Assembly: GCF_001053185.1 (NCBI RefSeq)
Contig: NZ_CSTD01000006.1
Coordinates: 124,001 to 188,000 of the forward strand
Origin: Mycobacterium bohemicum DSM 44277
Lineage (GTDB): Bacteria > Actinomycetota > Actinomycetes > Mycobacteriales > Mycobacteriaceae
Direction of reading: 5' to 3'
DNA: 64,000 nt
This document shows positions 15,910 through 24,427 of this stretch, in pieces. How positions within the stretch are numbered: the first letter of the stretch is position 1; every line of letters begins with the position of its first letter. A program made the translations under genes and the position numbers. A model generated the notes under the pieces. The model did no database searches. It was given only the letters and a program-made list of their open reading frames with translations, and was not told the origin of the DNA.

Positions 15910-18358
15910 CGATCACCGCTGGGGCGCTGTCCGGACCGGTTTCTATGCGTAGCGACGCGTCGATTGCCTCGAGCAGATCGCGCGCCGCCTCAACGGTGAA
16001 GTACTCGCCGCGACCGTTGGCAACCCCTTGCTCAAGATAGCCTGTCTGGAAACGGATTTCGACCCGGTCGCCGCAAAGCGTCGCGGCGATCTTTGGCGTG
16101 TCACCCGGAGAACTGAGCCGGATCACGTTGGCAGCCAGGGCCGTTACCACCCGCGTGAGCACCGCAGCATCGGAAATCACGTTGGGCATGTCTGCTGGCA
16201 ACGTGACATTCACCGCGTGGTGACCGGGGCCGAGTTCGTCAAGCGCAGCGGCCACCACCTCGGCGACATCCACCTGACGTATGCGCACATCCAGCGCACC
16301 GGCCCGGGCCCTGGCCACATCGTCTAGTTGGTTCGCCAGCACGCCGATGCGGTCCACCGCACGCTCCAGCGTGTCGATCGGCTCACCAACCCGCGCCACA
16401 GCTGGTATCGCGCGTAGCGCCCCGACGGCCCGCTTGGCGGAGTCGACGCCCTCGGCGAGGGCGCGACCGGCGGCGGCGGCCAGCGCGGTTCGCATACGTT
16501 CGCTCTCGGCCTGCTGTTCGGCGCCAACGGCGCGCTGGCTGAGCCTGCGCTGACCCAGATACTCAGCGATCTGCGCCGCGCACGCGGTGAAAATCTCCAG
16601 ATCAGCTGCCGATAATGCCGGGCCGCACCCGACAAGCATCGACGAAGGATCCAGCTCGGCCTGCACCGTGGCCTGCTCGGGCAACTCCGGGGGGCGATTC
16701 CCGCAGCTGGCGCTAACAATCCAGCCGCCTTTGTCATCGGGTTGGCCATGCGGCGCGGTCGTGCGGCGTTCCACCACACTCAACCCGTCCAACCCGAACG
16801 TCTCACGCACCAACTCCAAAAGCTGGGGAAGATCGCCCTCCCCACGCAGCAGTGCCTCGGCCATCGACGTCAGCACCGCGGCCTCGGCGCTCGATCGGGC
16901 AGCCAGCCGCCGCCGCCGGGCACTGACTTCCACGGTCCAACTCACCAGCACCGCCACAGCCACATACACGACCAGTGCCAGAGCATCGTTGAACAGCGCA
17001 ACCCGGAGCGAATACAGCGGCCGGGTCAAATAGAAATCCGCGGCCACCACGGAGACCACGGCGGCGACCAGCGCCGGATACCAGCCCCCCACCACGGCGA
17101 TCAGAACGATCACGAGCAGATACACCAACAAGTCACCCGGCAGGCTCAGCCGCGTCCGGACAAGTCCCAACAAGATTGTCACTGCCGGCAATAACACCGC
17201 CATCAGCGCCAGCGCCCGCAGCCGCTGGCGCGGATCGACACCGCCTAGCTGCGGAAGCCGCGTCGCAAACCTTGCCGGCGTCTTGTCGGTCACCAAATGC
17301 ACATCCAAGGTGGCATCCAGCCGAGACAGCTTGCGGGACACCACTTCCCGGCCGGTCAGAATTCTCCACCCGGCGCTGGGACGGCTGACGCCGATCACCA
17401 GTTGAGTGGCGTTTTCGTGGCGCGCAAATTGAGCCAGCGCACTACTGACGTCGGCGCCGACTACCTGATGCCAACTACCGCCCAAGCCCTCGACCGAAGA
17501 GCGCAGGTTGGCCAATCTGGCCGGGTCGGCCCCCAAACGTCCGTCGCTGCGCGCCACGTAAACGGCCATTAGATCGCTTCCGCGTGTGCGGGCGGCCAGC
17601 CGCGCGGCCCGCCGAATCAGCCCCTCGCTTTCCGGGCCACCGGATACGCCCACCACGATGCGTTCCCGGGCCTCCCAGCCGGCGCTGATTCCGTGCTCGC
17701 TGCGGTAACGGCGCAAGCCCTCATCAACCCGACCGGCTACCCACAGCAGTGCCAGTTCCCGCAGCCCGGCGAGATTGCCCGGCCGAAAATAGTGCGACAG
17801 CGCCGCGTCGATGCGATCGGGTGGGTAGATGTCACCCGCAACCATGCGCCGGCGCAACGCTTCTGGCGACAAGTCCACGAGTTCCAGTTCGTCGGCCTGG
17901 CGCACCATCGCGTCGGGCAGTGTTTCGCGCTGCTCGACTCCGGTCATCTCGGTCAGCACGTCGCCCAATGACTCCAGATGCTGAATGTTGAGCGTGGTGA
18001 GCACATCGATACCGGCGTCGAGTAATTCCTGAACGTCCTGCCAGCGTTTCGGATTGCGGGAACCGGGAGCGTTGGTGTGCGCCAGTTCGTCGACCAACGC
18101 CAGTTGCGGACAGCGAGCAAGCACCGCATCAACATCCATCTCCGGCAGCATCCCGCCCCGATGCCGGACATATCGTCGGGGCACTACCTCCAGCCCGTCA
18201 ACCAGCTCCTGCGTCGCCCGGCGGCCGTGCGGCTCGATGAAGCCGATCACGCAGTCGACACCCTGCCTGCACTGGCGGTGACCTTCGAGCAGCATCTCGT
18301 AGGTTTTGCCAACCCCCGGAGCAGCACCTAGATAGACACGGAGCCTTCCCCGCGGCAT
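15872..18358 (-). CDS. kdpD: KdpD-type potassium sensor with degenerate kinase domain
   Basis: 828 residues. Residues 1-220 are the KdpD domain with Walker A GAAPGVGKT (11-19) and the LALVDELAHTN segment (86-96). Residues 233-355 are a universal-stress-like domain (VVGVSGGPESEGLIRRAARLA), the c-di-AMP-binding part in some KdpDs. Four helices at about 383-475 and a GAF-like region follow. The transmitter is damaged: where HDLRTP should be, residues 626-638 read AAAAGRALAEGVD, so there is no phospho-acceptor His, and the DxGxG and GLG boxes are absent; only the N-box-like LAANVIRL (741-748) remains. No kdpE is in the window. It may sense without phosphorylating, or be decaying while staying open. 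Confidence 0.85.
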   Translation of the reverse strand: MPRGRLRVYLGAAPGVGKTYEMLLEGHRQCRQGVDCVIGFIEPHGRRATQELVDGLEVVPRRYVRHRGGMLPEMDVDAVLARCPQLALVDELAHTNAPGSRNPKRWQDVQELLDAGIDVLTTLNIQHLESLGDVLTEMTGVEQRETLPDAMVRQADELELVDLSPEALRRRMVAGDIYPPDRIDAALSHYFRPGNLAGLRELALLWVAGRVDEGLRRYRSEHGISAGWEARERIVVGVSGGPESEGLIRRAARLAARTRGSDLMAVYVARSDGRLGADPARLANLRSSVEGLGGSWHQVVGADVSSALAQFARHENATQLVIGVSRPSAGWRILTGREVVSRKLSRLDATLDVHLVTDKTPARFATRLPQLGGVDPRQRLRALALMAVLLPAVTILLGLVRTRLSLPGDLLVYLLVIVLIAVVGGWYPALVAAVVSVVAADFYLTRPLYSLRVALFNDALALVVYVAVAVLVSWTVEVSARRRRLAARSSAEAAVLTSMAEALLRGEGDLPQLLELVRETFGLDGLSVVERRTTAPHGQPDDKGGWIVSASCGNRPPELPEQATVQAELDPSSMLVGCGPALSAADLEIFTACAAQIAEYLGQRRLSQRAVGAEQQAESERMRTALAAAAGRALAEGVDSAKRAVGALRAIPAVARVGEPIDTLERAVDRIGVLANQLDDVARARAGALDVRIRQVDVAEVVAAALDELGPGHHAVNVTLPADMPNVISDAAVLTRVVTALAANVIRLSSPGDTPKIAATLCGDRVEIRFQTGYLEQGVANGRGEYFTVEAARDLLEAIDASLRIETGPDSAPAVIVSVAAAGNRAQG

Positions 18359-18689
18359 CAGCAGCCGATTTCTGCGACCGTGCTGGCGTGGCCGTCCACG
18401 CGCATCAGCGTAAACCGATTCGCCACTGCGGCGGAGAGCTCCGGGGATGCGCGGTTCTTAGGCCCGCGGCGTTGATCTTGAGGCCGATGCGCACTTGCAG
18501 TCCCGCCGGCCGTGACGCTATTTCGGTTGTGTGCACGCCGCGGTGCAGCGTGACGCTTGAACTCGACGGGTGCCCTGTTCGAACACGTTGACGACGAATC
18601 GTCGGGCCGGTTGTCGTCAAAGAAGTCACGGTTGTCGTCACGGTTGTCGTCAGACGCTCAAAAATCAGGCCCCTGAAATCGCATCTTGA
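18359..18689. other. Non-coding end of the island, kdpD promoter region
   Basis: 331 bp between kdpD and tRNA-Ala. No gene supported. It must include the kdpD promoter (minus strand) and contains three short direct repeats near the tRNA end. Confidence 0.5.
18609..18652. repeat. Three 11-bp direct repeats beside the tRNA att site
   Basis: GGTTGTCGTCA occurs at 18609-18619, 18630-18640 and 18642-18652; the last two are spaced 12 bp start to start. Their place 38-81 bp inside the island end resembles arm-type sites for an integrase or excisionase. Without an integrase gene the role stays speculative. Confidence 0.5.
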
Positions 18690-18735
18690 CTGGTGGAGCT
18701 AAGGGGACTCGAACCCCTGACCCCCACACTGCCAG
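18690..18735 (-). repeat. att-like 3' half of tRNA-Ala, intact-gene copy
   Basis: Second copy of the 46-bp repeat, here forming the 3' part of the functional tRNA gene. Identity ends at the anticodon loop, the usual crossover region of tRNA-targeting integrases. Confidence 0.85.
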
Positions 18736-18766
18736 TGTGGTGCGCTACCAGCTGCGCCATAGCCCC
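18691..18766 (-). tRNA. tRNA-Ala (GGC)
   Basis: 76 nt with encoded CCA. Acceptor GGGGCTA pairs with TAGCTCC, discriminator A. The anticodon stem CCACA/TGTGG encloses the loop CTGGCAG with anticodon GGC; the T-loop is GTTCGAGTC. All arms pair properly. It is the likely insertion site of the kdp island. Confidence 0.97.
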
Positions 18767-18819
18767 AAGTCGTGCCAATCGAAGCTACACCACCGGCAAC
18801 CCTCCTTCAAAGTTGCTGC

Positions 18820-20085
18820 TCAGGCCAGCTCCACGTCCGCCTGGGACGACACCAGTCCGGACTCTGGATGGATCAGCGTCCGCGTCTCCGGGGCCAGCAC
18901 CCAGCCGGCGGCGGCGATCAACAGAACGATTCCGCTGATGCCGAAACCCCAGCCGAAGCTCAGCTCCTCGGCGACCCAACCGACCGTGATCGAGCCGACG
19001 ATGGCACCCAGGTCGGACAGCATCTGCACCGCCGCCACCGGCATGCCGGCGCGCGCCTCGCTGCCGAGGATGTCCGCCACCGAAGCCTGCATCGGCGACA
19101 TGAAGATTCCCGTCGTCGCACCCGATACCGCCGCGGCGACCATGAACGCCGGCAACGAGGAGACGACTCCCAGCGCGGCGGTCGCCACACCGGATGTCGC
19201 CAGGCCGACGATCATCAACGTGCGCCGTCCCATCCGGTCAGACAGATAGCCGCTGGGGACGACGGCCAGGGCGTTGCCGGCCGCGAACGCCGCAAGCGCC
19301 ACTCCGATCACGCCGACGCTTTCGCGCATGACGTCGGAGAGAAACAACGGCACCAGAGCGACGCGCAGACCGAACGCCGCCCAGCCGGTCGCAAAATTGG
19401 CCAGCAGCGCCGCCCAGTAAGCGCGGAAGCGCAGCGCCTGGCGCATCGTCACCGTTGACCGTGTCGGCGGCGGGGGCGCCGCCAGCTCCGAATGCCGCAG
19501 GCCGTAGAACAACACCACCGCCACGCCCAGCATTGCGACGCCGTACACGATGAACGGCGCGGTCAACCCCCACCCCGCCGTCAGGCCGCCGATCGCCGGC
19601 CCGCCGACCGCGCCCACCATGAACGACGTCGTGAACAACCCCGCGATCCGCCCGCGCGCGTCCGGCGGGCTGATGTGGATCATCAGCCCCAACGCCGAGA
19701 CATAAAACATCGTCGAGCCGACGCCGCTGACGGCGCGGAACACCAACAGTTGCCAGTAGGCCTGCGAATACGCACACGCGATCGTGGCCAACGCCACGAT
19801 CAGCAAACCACCGATGTAAATGCGCCGCTCGCCGAGCCGCTGCACCAGCACTCCGCTGACCGGTGCAAAACACAACCGGCTCAACGAAAAGACGGTGACC
19901 AAGAAAGTCACCGCCTTGATGCTGACCCCGAAGGTGTGGGCAAAGGCGGGCATTGCCGGCGAAATGACGCCGTAGCCCAGCGCGACCATCACATTTGCCC
20001 AGCTGAGGATCCAAACTTCGCGCGGCAGCCGTGCAGAATCCGAATTACGTCCCCCCGGACGGGCGAGTCGGAGGGAAAACGTCAC
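18820..20085 (-). CDS. Major facilitator superfamily exporter
   Basis: 421 residues with 12 predicted helices. The loop between helices 2 and 3 carries VSGVLVQRLGERRIYIGG and the matching loop in the second half YLSDRMGRRTLMIVG, both forms of the MFS DxxGRR-type motif. The first half reads GYGVISPAMPAFAHTFGVS, typical of drug/proton antiporters. The start overlaps the pgm stop (ATGA), so it is cotranscribed with phosphoglucomutase, although no functional tie is obvious. Substrate unknown. Confidence 0.88.
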   Translation of the reverse strand: MTFSLRLARPGGRNSDSARLPREVWILSWANVMVALGYGVISPAMPAFAHTFGVSIKAVTFLVTVFSLSRLCFAPVSGVLVQRLGERRIYIGGLLIVALATIACAYSQAYWQLLVFRAVSGVGSTMFYVSALGLMIHISPPDARGRIAGLFTTSFMVGAVGGPAIGGLTAGWGLTAPFIVYGVAMLGVAVVLFYGLRHSELAAPPPPTRSTVTMRQALRFRAYWAALLANFATGWAAFGLRVALVPLFLSDVMRESVGVIGVALAAFAAGNALAVVPSGYLSDRMGRRTLMIVGLATSGVATAALGVVSSLPAFMVAAAVSGATTGIFMSPMQASVADILGSEARAGMPVAAVQMLSDLGAIVGSITVGWVAEELSFGWGFGISGIVLLIAAAGWVLAPETRTLIHPESGLVSSQADVELA

Positions 20086-21710
20086 CCGATGACTTTATTC
20101 ACCACCTCGCGGGCGGTTTCCTGCACCTCGGCCAAATGCTCGGGCCCCTTGAAGGACTCCGCGTAGATCTTGTAGACGTCTTCGGTGCCCGAAGGGCGCG
20201 CGGCAAACCAGGCGTTGGCGGTGGTCACCTTGAGCCCGCCCAGGGCCGCGCCGTTGCCGGGCGCCGCGGTGAGCTTGGCGGTGATCGGCTCGCCCGCCAG
20301 CTCCGTCGCGGTCACCTGATCGGGCGACAGCCCGGACAGCCGCGCCTTCTGGTCCCGGTCGGCGGGCGCGTCCACCCGGGCGTAGCACGGCGTGCCGTAT
20401 TCGGCGGTCAGCTCCTCATAGCGCTGCGACGGGCTGAGGCCGGTGACCGCCAGGATCTCCGAGGCCAGCAGGGCCAGGATGATGCCGTCCTTATCGGTGG
20501 TCCACACCGAGCCGTCGCGCCGCAGGAACGACGCCCCCGCCGACTCCTCGCCGCCGAAGCCGATGGTCCCGCCGATCAGGCCGTCGACGAACCACTTGAA
20601 CCCGACCGGCACCTCGACGAGCTTGCGGCCGAGGCCGGCCACCACCCGGTCGATGATCGACGAGCTGACCGCGGTCTTGCCGACGGCGATGCCGTCCGGC
20701 CACGACGGCCGGTGGGCGTAGAGGTAGTCGATGGCCACCGCCAGGTAGTGGTTAGGGTTCAGCAGCCCCGCGTCGGGCGTGACGATGCCGTGCCGGTCGG
20801 CGTCGGCGTCGTTACCGGTGGCGATCTGGTAGCGGTCCCGGTTGGCGATCAGCGAGGCCATCGCGTCCGGCGAGCTGCAGTCCATCCGGATCTTGCCGTC
20901 GTGGTCCAGCGTCATGAACCGCCACGTCGCGTCGACCAGCGGGTTGACCACGGTCAGGTCGAGGCGGTGGCGGTCGGCGATCTCGCCCCAGTAATCCACG
21001 CTGGCCCCGCCGAGCGGGTCGGCGCCGATCCTGACCCCGGCCGCGCGGATCGCTTCGATGTCGATCACGTTGGGCAGGTCGTCGACGTAGTGGGCCAGGT
21101 AGTCGTGGCGCTGGACGGCGCCCAACGCACGCGCCAGCGGAACCCGCTTGACACCCGCGCCGTCGCGCAGGATCTCGTTGGCGCGCTTGGCAATTGCGTT
21201 GGTCGCATCGGTGTCCGCGGGGCCGCCGTTGGGCGGGTTGTACTTGAAACCCCCATCGGGCGGCGGGTTGTGCGACGGTGTGACGACGATGCCGTCGGCC
21301 AGCGCGTCGGTGCGGCCGCGGTTGTAGGTCAAGATGGCGTGGCTGACCGCCGGGGTCGGCGTGTAGCGGTCGCGGCTGTCCACCACCGCCACCACATCGT
21401 TGGCGGCGAGCACCTCCAGCGCCGATACCCACGCCGGCTCGGACAAGCCGTGCGTGTCGCGGCCGATGAAAAGCGGCCCGGTGGTGCCCTGCGCGGCGCG
21501 GTATTCGACGATGGCCTGGGTGATCGCCACGATGTGGGCCTCGTTGAAGGCCCCGTTCAGCGCGGACCCCCGGTGGCCGGACGTGCCGAACACCACCTGC
21601 TGGGCAACGTCGTTCGGATCAGGCTGAACCGAATAGTAGGCCGTCACCAGGTGAGGCAGATTGACTAGGTCTTCGGGCTGGGCCGGCTGACCGGCGCGCG
21701 GGTGGGCCAT
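20082..21710 (-). CDS. pgm: Phosphoglucomutase
   Basis: 542 residues from the ATG at 21710 (MAHPRAGQPAQPEDLV); a TTG at 21719 would add three residues. It interconverts glucose 1- and 6-phosphate for glycogen, trehalose and cell-wall sugar synthesis. Motifs: FGTSGHRGSAL near the N-terminus, the phosphoserine loop TPSHNPP, the metal loop GNDADADRHG, the sugar loop GGEESAGASF and the phosphate-binding ARPSGTEDVYKIYAES. It matches recalled M. tuberculosis PgmA nearly throughout. Confidence 0.96.
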   Translation of the reverse strand: MAHPRAGQPAQPEDLVNLPHLVTAYYSVQPDPNDVAQQVVFGTSGHRGSALNGAFNEAHIVAITQAIVEYRAAQGTTGPLFIGRDTHGLSEPAWVSALEVLAANDVVAVVDSRDRYTPTPAVSHAILTYNRGRTDALADGIVVTPSHNPPPDGGFKYNPPNGGPADTDATNAIAKRANEILRDGAGVKRVPLARALGAVQRHDYLAHYVDDLPNVIDIEAIRAAGVRIGADPLGGASVDYWGEIADRHRLDLTVVNPLVDATWRFMTLDHDGKIRMDCSSPDAMASLIANRDRYQIATGNDADADRHGIVTPDAGLLNPNHYLAVAIDYLYAHRPSWPDGIAVGKTAVSSSIIDRVVAGLGRKLVEVPVGFKWFVDGLIGGTIGFGGEESAGASFLRRDGSVWTTDKDGIILALLASEILAVTGLSPSQRYEELTAEYGTPCYARVDAPADRDQKARLSGLSPDQVTATELAGEPITAKLTAAPGNGAALGGLKVTTANAWFAARPSGTEDVYKIYAESFKGPEHLAEVQETAREVVNKVIG

Positions 21711-21844
21711 GGTTGTCAATTCTGCCCGTGCCCGACGCTCCCCGCTGCCCCGGACTTCTCAGGTACTTCCCGGGTTCATCCCCTGGTAAGTCGAACCCCT
21801 ACGCTGCTAACCGCAGCACTCGCCGATCGGAAGGGAAGCCAACC

Positions 21845-22243
21845 ATGGCACACCGCGACTATCGCGACCTGGCTGCGGTTTTCGTCGGCGGAGCGCTCGG
21901 CACGCTGGCCCGCGTGGTGGTGCAAGCCGTCACCGTCCGCGACTCGGAGCACTGGCCGTGGTCGACCTTCGCCGTGAACATCGCGGGCGCGTTTCTGGTG
22001 GGCTACTTCACGACTCGCCTGCTGGAGCGGTTGCCGGTGTCGAGTTACCGGCGCCCGCTGCTGGGCACCGGGTTCTGCGGTGGCCTGACGACCTTCTCGA
22101 CGGTGCAGGTGGAAACGCTGGGGATGATCGAACACGGTCACTGGGCCCTGGCCGCCGGCTACACCGTCGCCAGCATCGCGCTCGGGCTGTTGGCCGTGCA
22201 TCTGGCCAGCGGCTGGGTCCGCCGGGCGCGGGTGCGCTCATGA
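21845..22243 (+). CDS. crcB: Fluoride channel subunit CrcB/Fluc, first copy
   Basis: 132 residues, four membrane helices. The pore signature GTGFCGGLTTFSTVQVE is complete and WPWSTFAVNIAGAFLVGY holds the conserved Asn. It exports F- as a dual-topology dimer. GGAAGGGAAG precedes the ATG at 21845. The stop overlaps the second crcB start (ATGA), so the two are co-produced and may form a heterodimer, as for paired Fluc genes. Confidence 0.95.
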   Translation: MAHRDYRDLAAVFVGGALGTLARVVVQAVTVRDSEHWPWSTFAVNIAGAFLVGYFTTRLLERLPVSSYRRPLLGTGFCGGLTTFSTVQVETLGMIEHGHWALAAGYTVASIALGLLAVHLASGWVRRARVRS

Positions 22244-22632
22244 CCGGCACCGGGGCCACGACGGTCGGGGTCTGGGCCGGCGTCGCGCTGCTGGGCGGCG
22301 TCGGGTCGGTGCTGCGGTTCGCGGTGGATCGCGCGGTGGCCCGCCGAATGGCGCGCTGGTTTCCGTTCGGCACGCTGGCCGTCAACGTCAGCGGCGCGGC
22401 TCTGCTGGCTTTCCTCGGCGGCCTGGCGCTGGGCAAGGAGGCCGCCCTGCTCGCCGGCACCGCGTTCGTCGGCGCCTACACCACCTTCTCCACCTGGATG
22501 CTAGAAACCCAACGACTCGGCGAAGAGCGCCAGAACTGGGCGGCGGTGGGCAACATCGTCGTCAGCGTCACCCTCGGAATGGCGGCCGCGGCGCTCGGTC
22601 AGTGGGCCGCCCAGCGGATCGGTCAGGCCTGA
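22240..22632 (+). CDS. crcB: Fluoride channel subunit CrcB/Fluc, second copy
   Basis: 130 residues, four helices: GVGSVLRFAVDRAV, FPFGTLAVNVSGAALLAFL and GTAFVGAYTTFSTWMLETQRL, where GAYTTFST is the fluoride-pore motif. Coupled to the first copy by ATGA. The 3' end overlaps the convergent acyltransferase gene by 10 bp. Confidence 0.95.
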   Translation: MTGTGATTVGVWAGVALLGGVGSVLRFAVDRAVARRMARWFPFGTLAVNVSGAALLAFLGGLALGKEAALLAGTAFVGAYTTFSTWMLETQRLGEERQNWAAVGNIVVSVTLGMAAAALGQWAAQRIGQA

Positions 22633-23261
22633 CGAACGCGGGGCACGTCCTGCGGCGTGCGGGCCAGCGCGTAGAGCGCCATCCGGCGATTCGACATGTC
22701 GTGCTCCCCGAGAAACGCGCAACCGGCGCGCTCGCAGAATCGCCGCGCGGCCTTGTTGCGATGGTCGGGATCGAACATGATCCTGCGGCACAACGGGTCC
22801 CGCCCCAGAACGCTGGCCACGAAGTGTGGCAGCACGAAGCCGGCGATCCCACGGTTGACGAATTCCTCGTCGGCGATGGCGGCGTGGATGCCCAGGTCGT
22901 ACGGGTCGGCTTCATATCGGGTCGCGATGGAATCCTTTGCCGCCCGGTACAATTCGATGTACGCGTGGTCTTGCCCATCCTGGCTGGCCAGGAATGGCCG
23001 CGAATAGCTGCCGTCGAGCTGGGCGCGCAGATAGCGCCGCCAGCGCTCGGCCGGCCAGGCGTACTCCCAGGCTTCGGCGAGCCCGGGCCGATTCATCCAT
23101 TCGGCGATCATGTCCGCGTCGGCGTCCGGGTCGGCGAGGCGGAAGGCGTAGGGCGCGGGAACGTCCGCGGCGCCCGGCGGCGGCGGCACGTTGCGGACCT
23201 CGTCGCTGATATCGGTCAGTTCGCGCGGCAGCACGGCCGGCCGGCTGATGGGCTCGCTCAT
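22623..23261 (-). CDS. MbtK-like lysine N-acyltransferase (GNAT)
   Basis: 212 residues, closely similar to recalled Rv1347c (MbtK), which places the fatty-acyl chain on the lysine of mycobactin. Shared segments are AEWMNRPGLAEAWEYAWPAERW, YIELYRAAKDSI, DPYDLGIHAAIADEEFVNRG and RIMFDPDHRNKAARRFCERAG; the proposed catalytic His (GIHAAIAD) and Asp (FDPDHRN) are both present. No other mycobactin gene is near; in M. tuberculosis mbtK is also away from the main mbt cluster. It could be the true MbtK or a paralogue. Confidence 0.85.
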   Translation of the reverse strand: MSEPISRPAVLPRELTDISDEVRNVPPPPGAADVPAPYAFRLADPDADADMIAEWMNRPGLAEAWEYAWPAERWRRYLRAQLDGSYSRPFLASQDGQDHAYIELYRAAKDSIATRYEADPYDLGIHAAIADEEFVNRGIAGFVLPHFVASVLGRDPLCRRIMFDPDHRNKAARRFCERAGCAFLGEHDMSNRRMALYALARTPQDVPRVRQA

Positions 23262-23274
23262 GTCAACGGGGAGC

Positions 23275-23483
23275 CTACCGAAGCAGCCGCGCCAGGGCCG
23301 CCGACTGGCTGGCGTCGGCGTCGTGGGTGGCGGTAACCAGGGTCACGAACCCCGCTCGACCAGCTCGCCCAGGTCCGCCACTGCCGGGTTGTCATCGAGC
23401 TCCCGCCCGCGGGTCGCCCTTGCGCAGGCCGCGCGTCCCGATCCGGTCGACCAGGACTCCACGTCGTCGTAGACCCGCGCCAC
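23275..23483 (-). pseudogene. Decayed DUF488 gene
   Basis: Fragments of a DUF488 protein are spread over different frames in order: VARVYDD (start GTG 23483), then RVLVDRIGTRGLRK in a second frame, RELDDNPAVADLGELVERG back in the first, and FVTLVTATHDADASQSAAL in another, ending at a TAG at 23275. The intact family has about 115 residues with exactly these blocks (RVLVDRLWPRG and VTLLYAAKD in relatives). At least three shifts plus a deletion show a dead gene. It begins right after the CitE-like stop, so it once shared that transcript. Confidence 0.7.
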
Positions 23484-23485
23484 CG

Positions 23486-24427
23486 TCAGTAGTGGTAGGT
23501 GTCCGACGGTGCCGGCGAGTGGACCCTCTCGTCCTCGAATTGCGACACCTCGATGCCGTACGCACGGGCCAGCTCGAGGATCTTGGTGGCGCGGGCGATG
23601 CGCGGGAGGTCCGACCCGTTGCGGATCTCTCCCCCGTCGCGCTCGAACTCGGCGAAAAACTCCTTGGCCCAGGCGATCTCGTCCTGCGACGGCGAAAGTC
23701 CCTCGTTGACCACGGCACACTGGTCGGGCGACAGGCAGATCTTGCCGGTCATCCCGAATTCGACCGAAACCGCTGTCGCCTCGATGAGCTTCAAGGCGTT
23801 CGATCCGATGGTCGGTCCGTCGATCGCGCTCGGCAGGTTGGCCGCCTTGGCGGCGATGGTGAAGCGGGACCGCGTGTACGCCAGGGTGCTCGGGTCGTCG
23901 CCGAAACCGGTGTCGCGGCGGAAATCCCCGATGCCGAAGGCCAGTCGGAAGGTGCCCTTCGCGGCGGCGATCTCGGTGATCCGCTCGAGGCCCCGCGCCG
24001 TTTCGACGAGCGCCACGATCGGAACGCCGGGCAGCCTTTTCGCCGTCTCGGTGATGTGGTCCACCGATTCGACCATCGCCAGCATCACCCCGCCCACGCA
24101 AGTGCCCTCCAGGGCGCTCAGATCGTCGGCCCACCACGGTGTGCCGAAACCGTTGATCCGCACCCAATCGGTGTTACCGGCGCCGAGCCAACGCACGACG
24201 TTCTCGCGGGCGGCCTGCTTGTCCTTGGGCGCTACCGCGTCCTCGATGTCGAGGACCACGATGTCGGCGCGTGAGTGCGCCGCGGACTGGAATCGGTCGG
24301 CGTGCGCGCCGTTGACCAGCAGCCAGCTGCGCGCCAGGACCGGGTCGAGCCGCGAGCCGATGTCATCGGGGTCGACCGCGTGGCTGTCGACGTGTTCATA
24401 CATTGCGTGTTCAGTGGCCATCATCAT
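23486..24427 (-). CDS. CitE-like HpcH/HpaI-family lyase
   Basis: 313 residues, a TIM-barrel protein of the citrate lyase beta/malyl-CoA lyase family, matching recalled Rv3075c by position. Motifs: RSWLLVNGAHADRF at the start, DIVVLDIEDAVAPKDKQAAR with the metal-binding acids, VRINGFGTPWWADDL, VALVETARGLERI with the second metal Glu, and GKICLSPDQ. Free-standing CitE proteins split or form acyl-CoA thioesters such as citramalyl- or malyl-CoA; the substrate here is undetermined. Alternative ATG codons lie within the first four residues. Confidence 0.88.
   Translation of the reverse strand: MMMATEHAMYEHVDSHAVDPDDIGSRLDPVLARSWLLVNGAHADRFQSAAHSRADIVVLDIEDAVAPKDKQAARENVVRWLGAGNTDWVRINGFGTPWWADDLSALEGTCVGGVMLAMVESVDHITETAKRLPGVPIVALVETARGLERITEIAAAKGTFRLAFGIGDFRRDTGFGDDPSTLAYTRSRFTIAAKAANLPSAIDGPTIGSNALKLIEATAVSVEFGMTGKICLSPDQCAVVNEGLSPSQDEIAWAKEFFAEFERDGGEIRNGSDLPRIARATKILELARAYGIEVSQFEDERVHSPAPSDTYHY

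Larger units (their letters stand above)
10785..18735. mobile_element. Probable tRNA-Ala-integrated island carrying kdp
   Basis: The island is bounded by the 46-bp tRNA-Ala repeat in direct orientation, with the intact tRNA at the high-coordinate end, as expected when insertion rebuilds the tRNA 3' end. It holds the kdp pump operon and kdpD only. No integrase, excisionase or transfer gene was found, so it is either a decayed element or one mobilised in trans. The accessory genes left of 10785 could be a second island in tandem whose far end is outside the window. Inference from repeat geometry. Confidence 0.55.

Noticed and set aside
20031..21668. 545-codon open frame opposite pgm
   Set aside because: Mirror frame of a conserved gene; Arg/Gly/Val-rich low-complexity product with no domain.
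21720..21844. Possible fluoride riboswitch before crcB
   Set aside because: The gap has a CCCGGG/CCCTGG patch but lacks the conserved pseudoknot and loop sequences in order.
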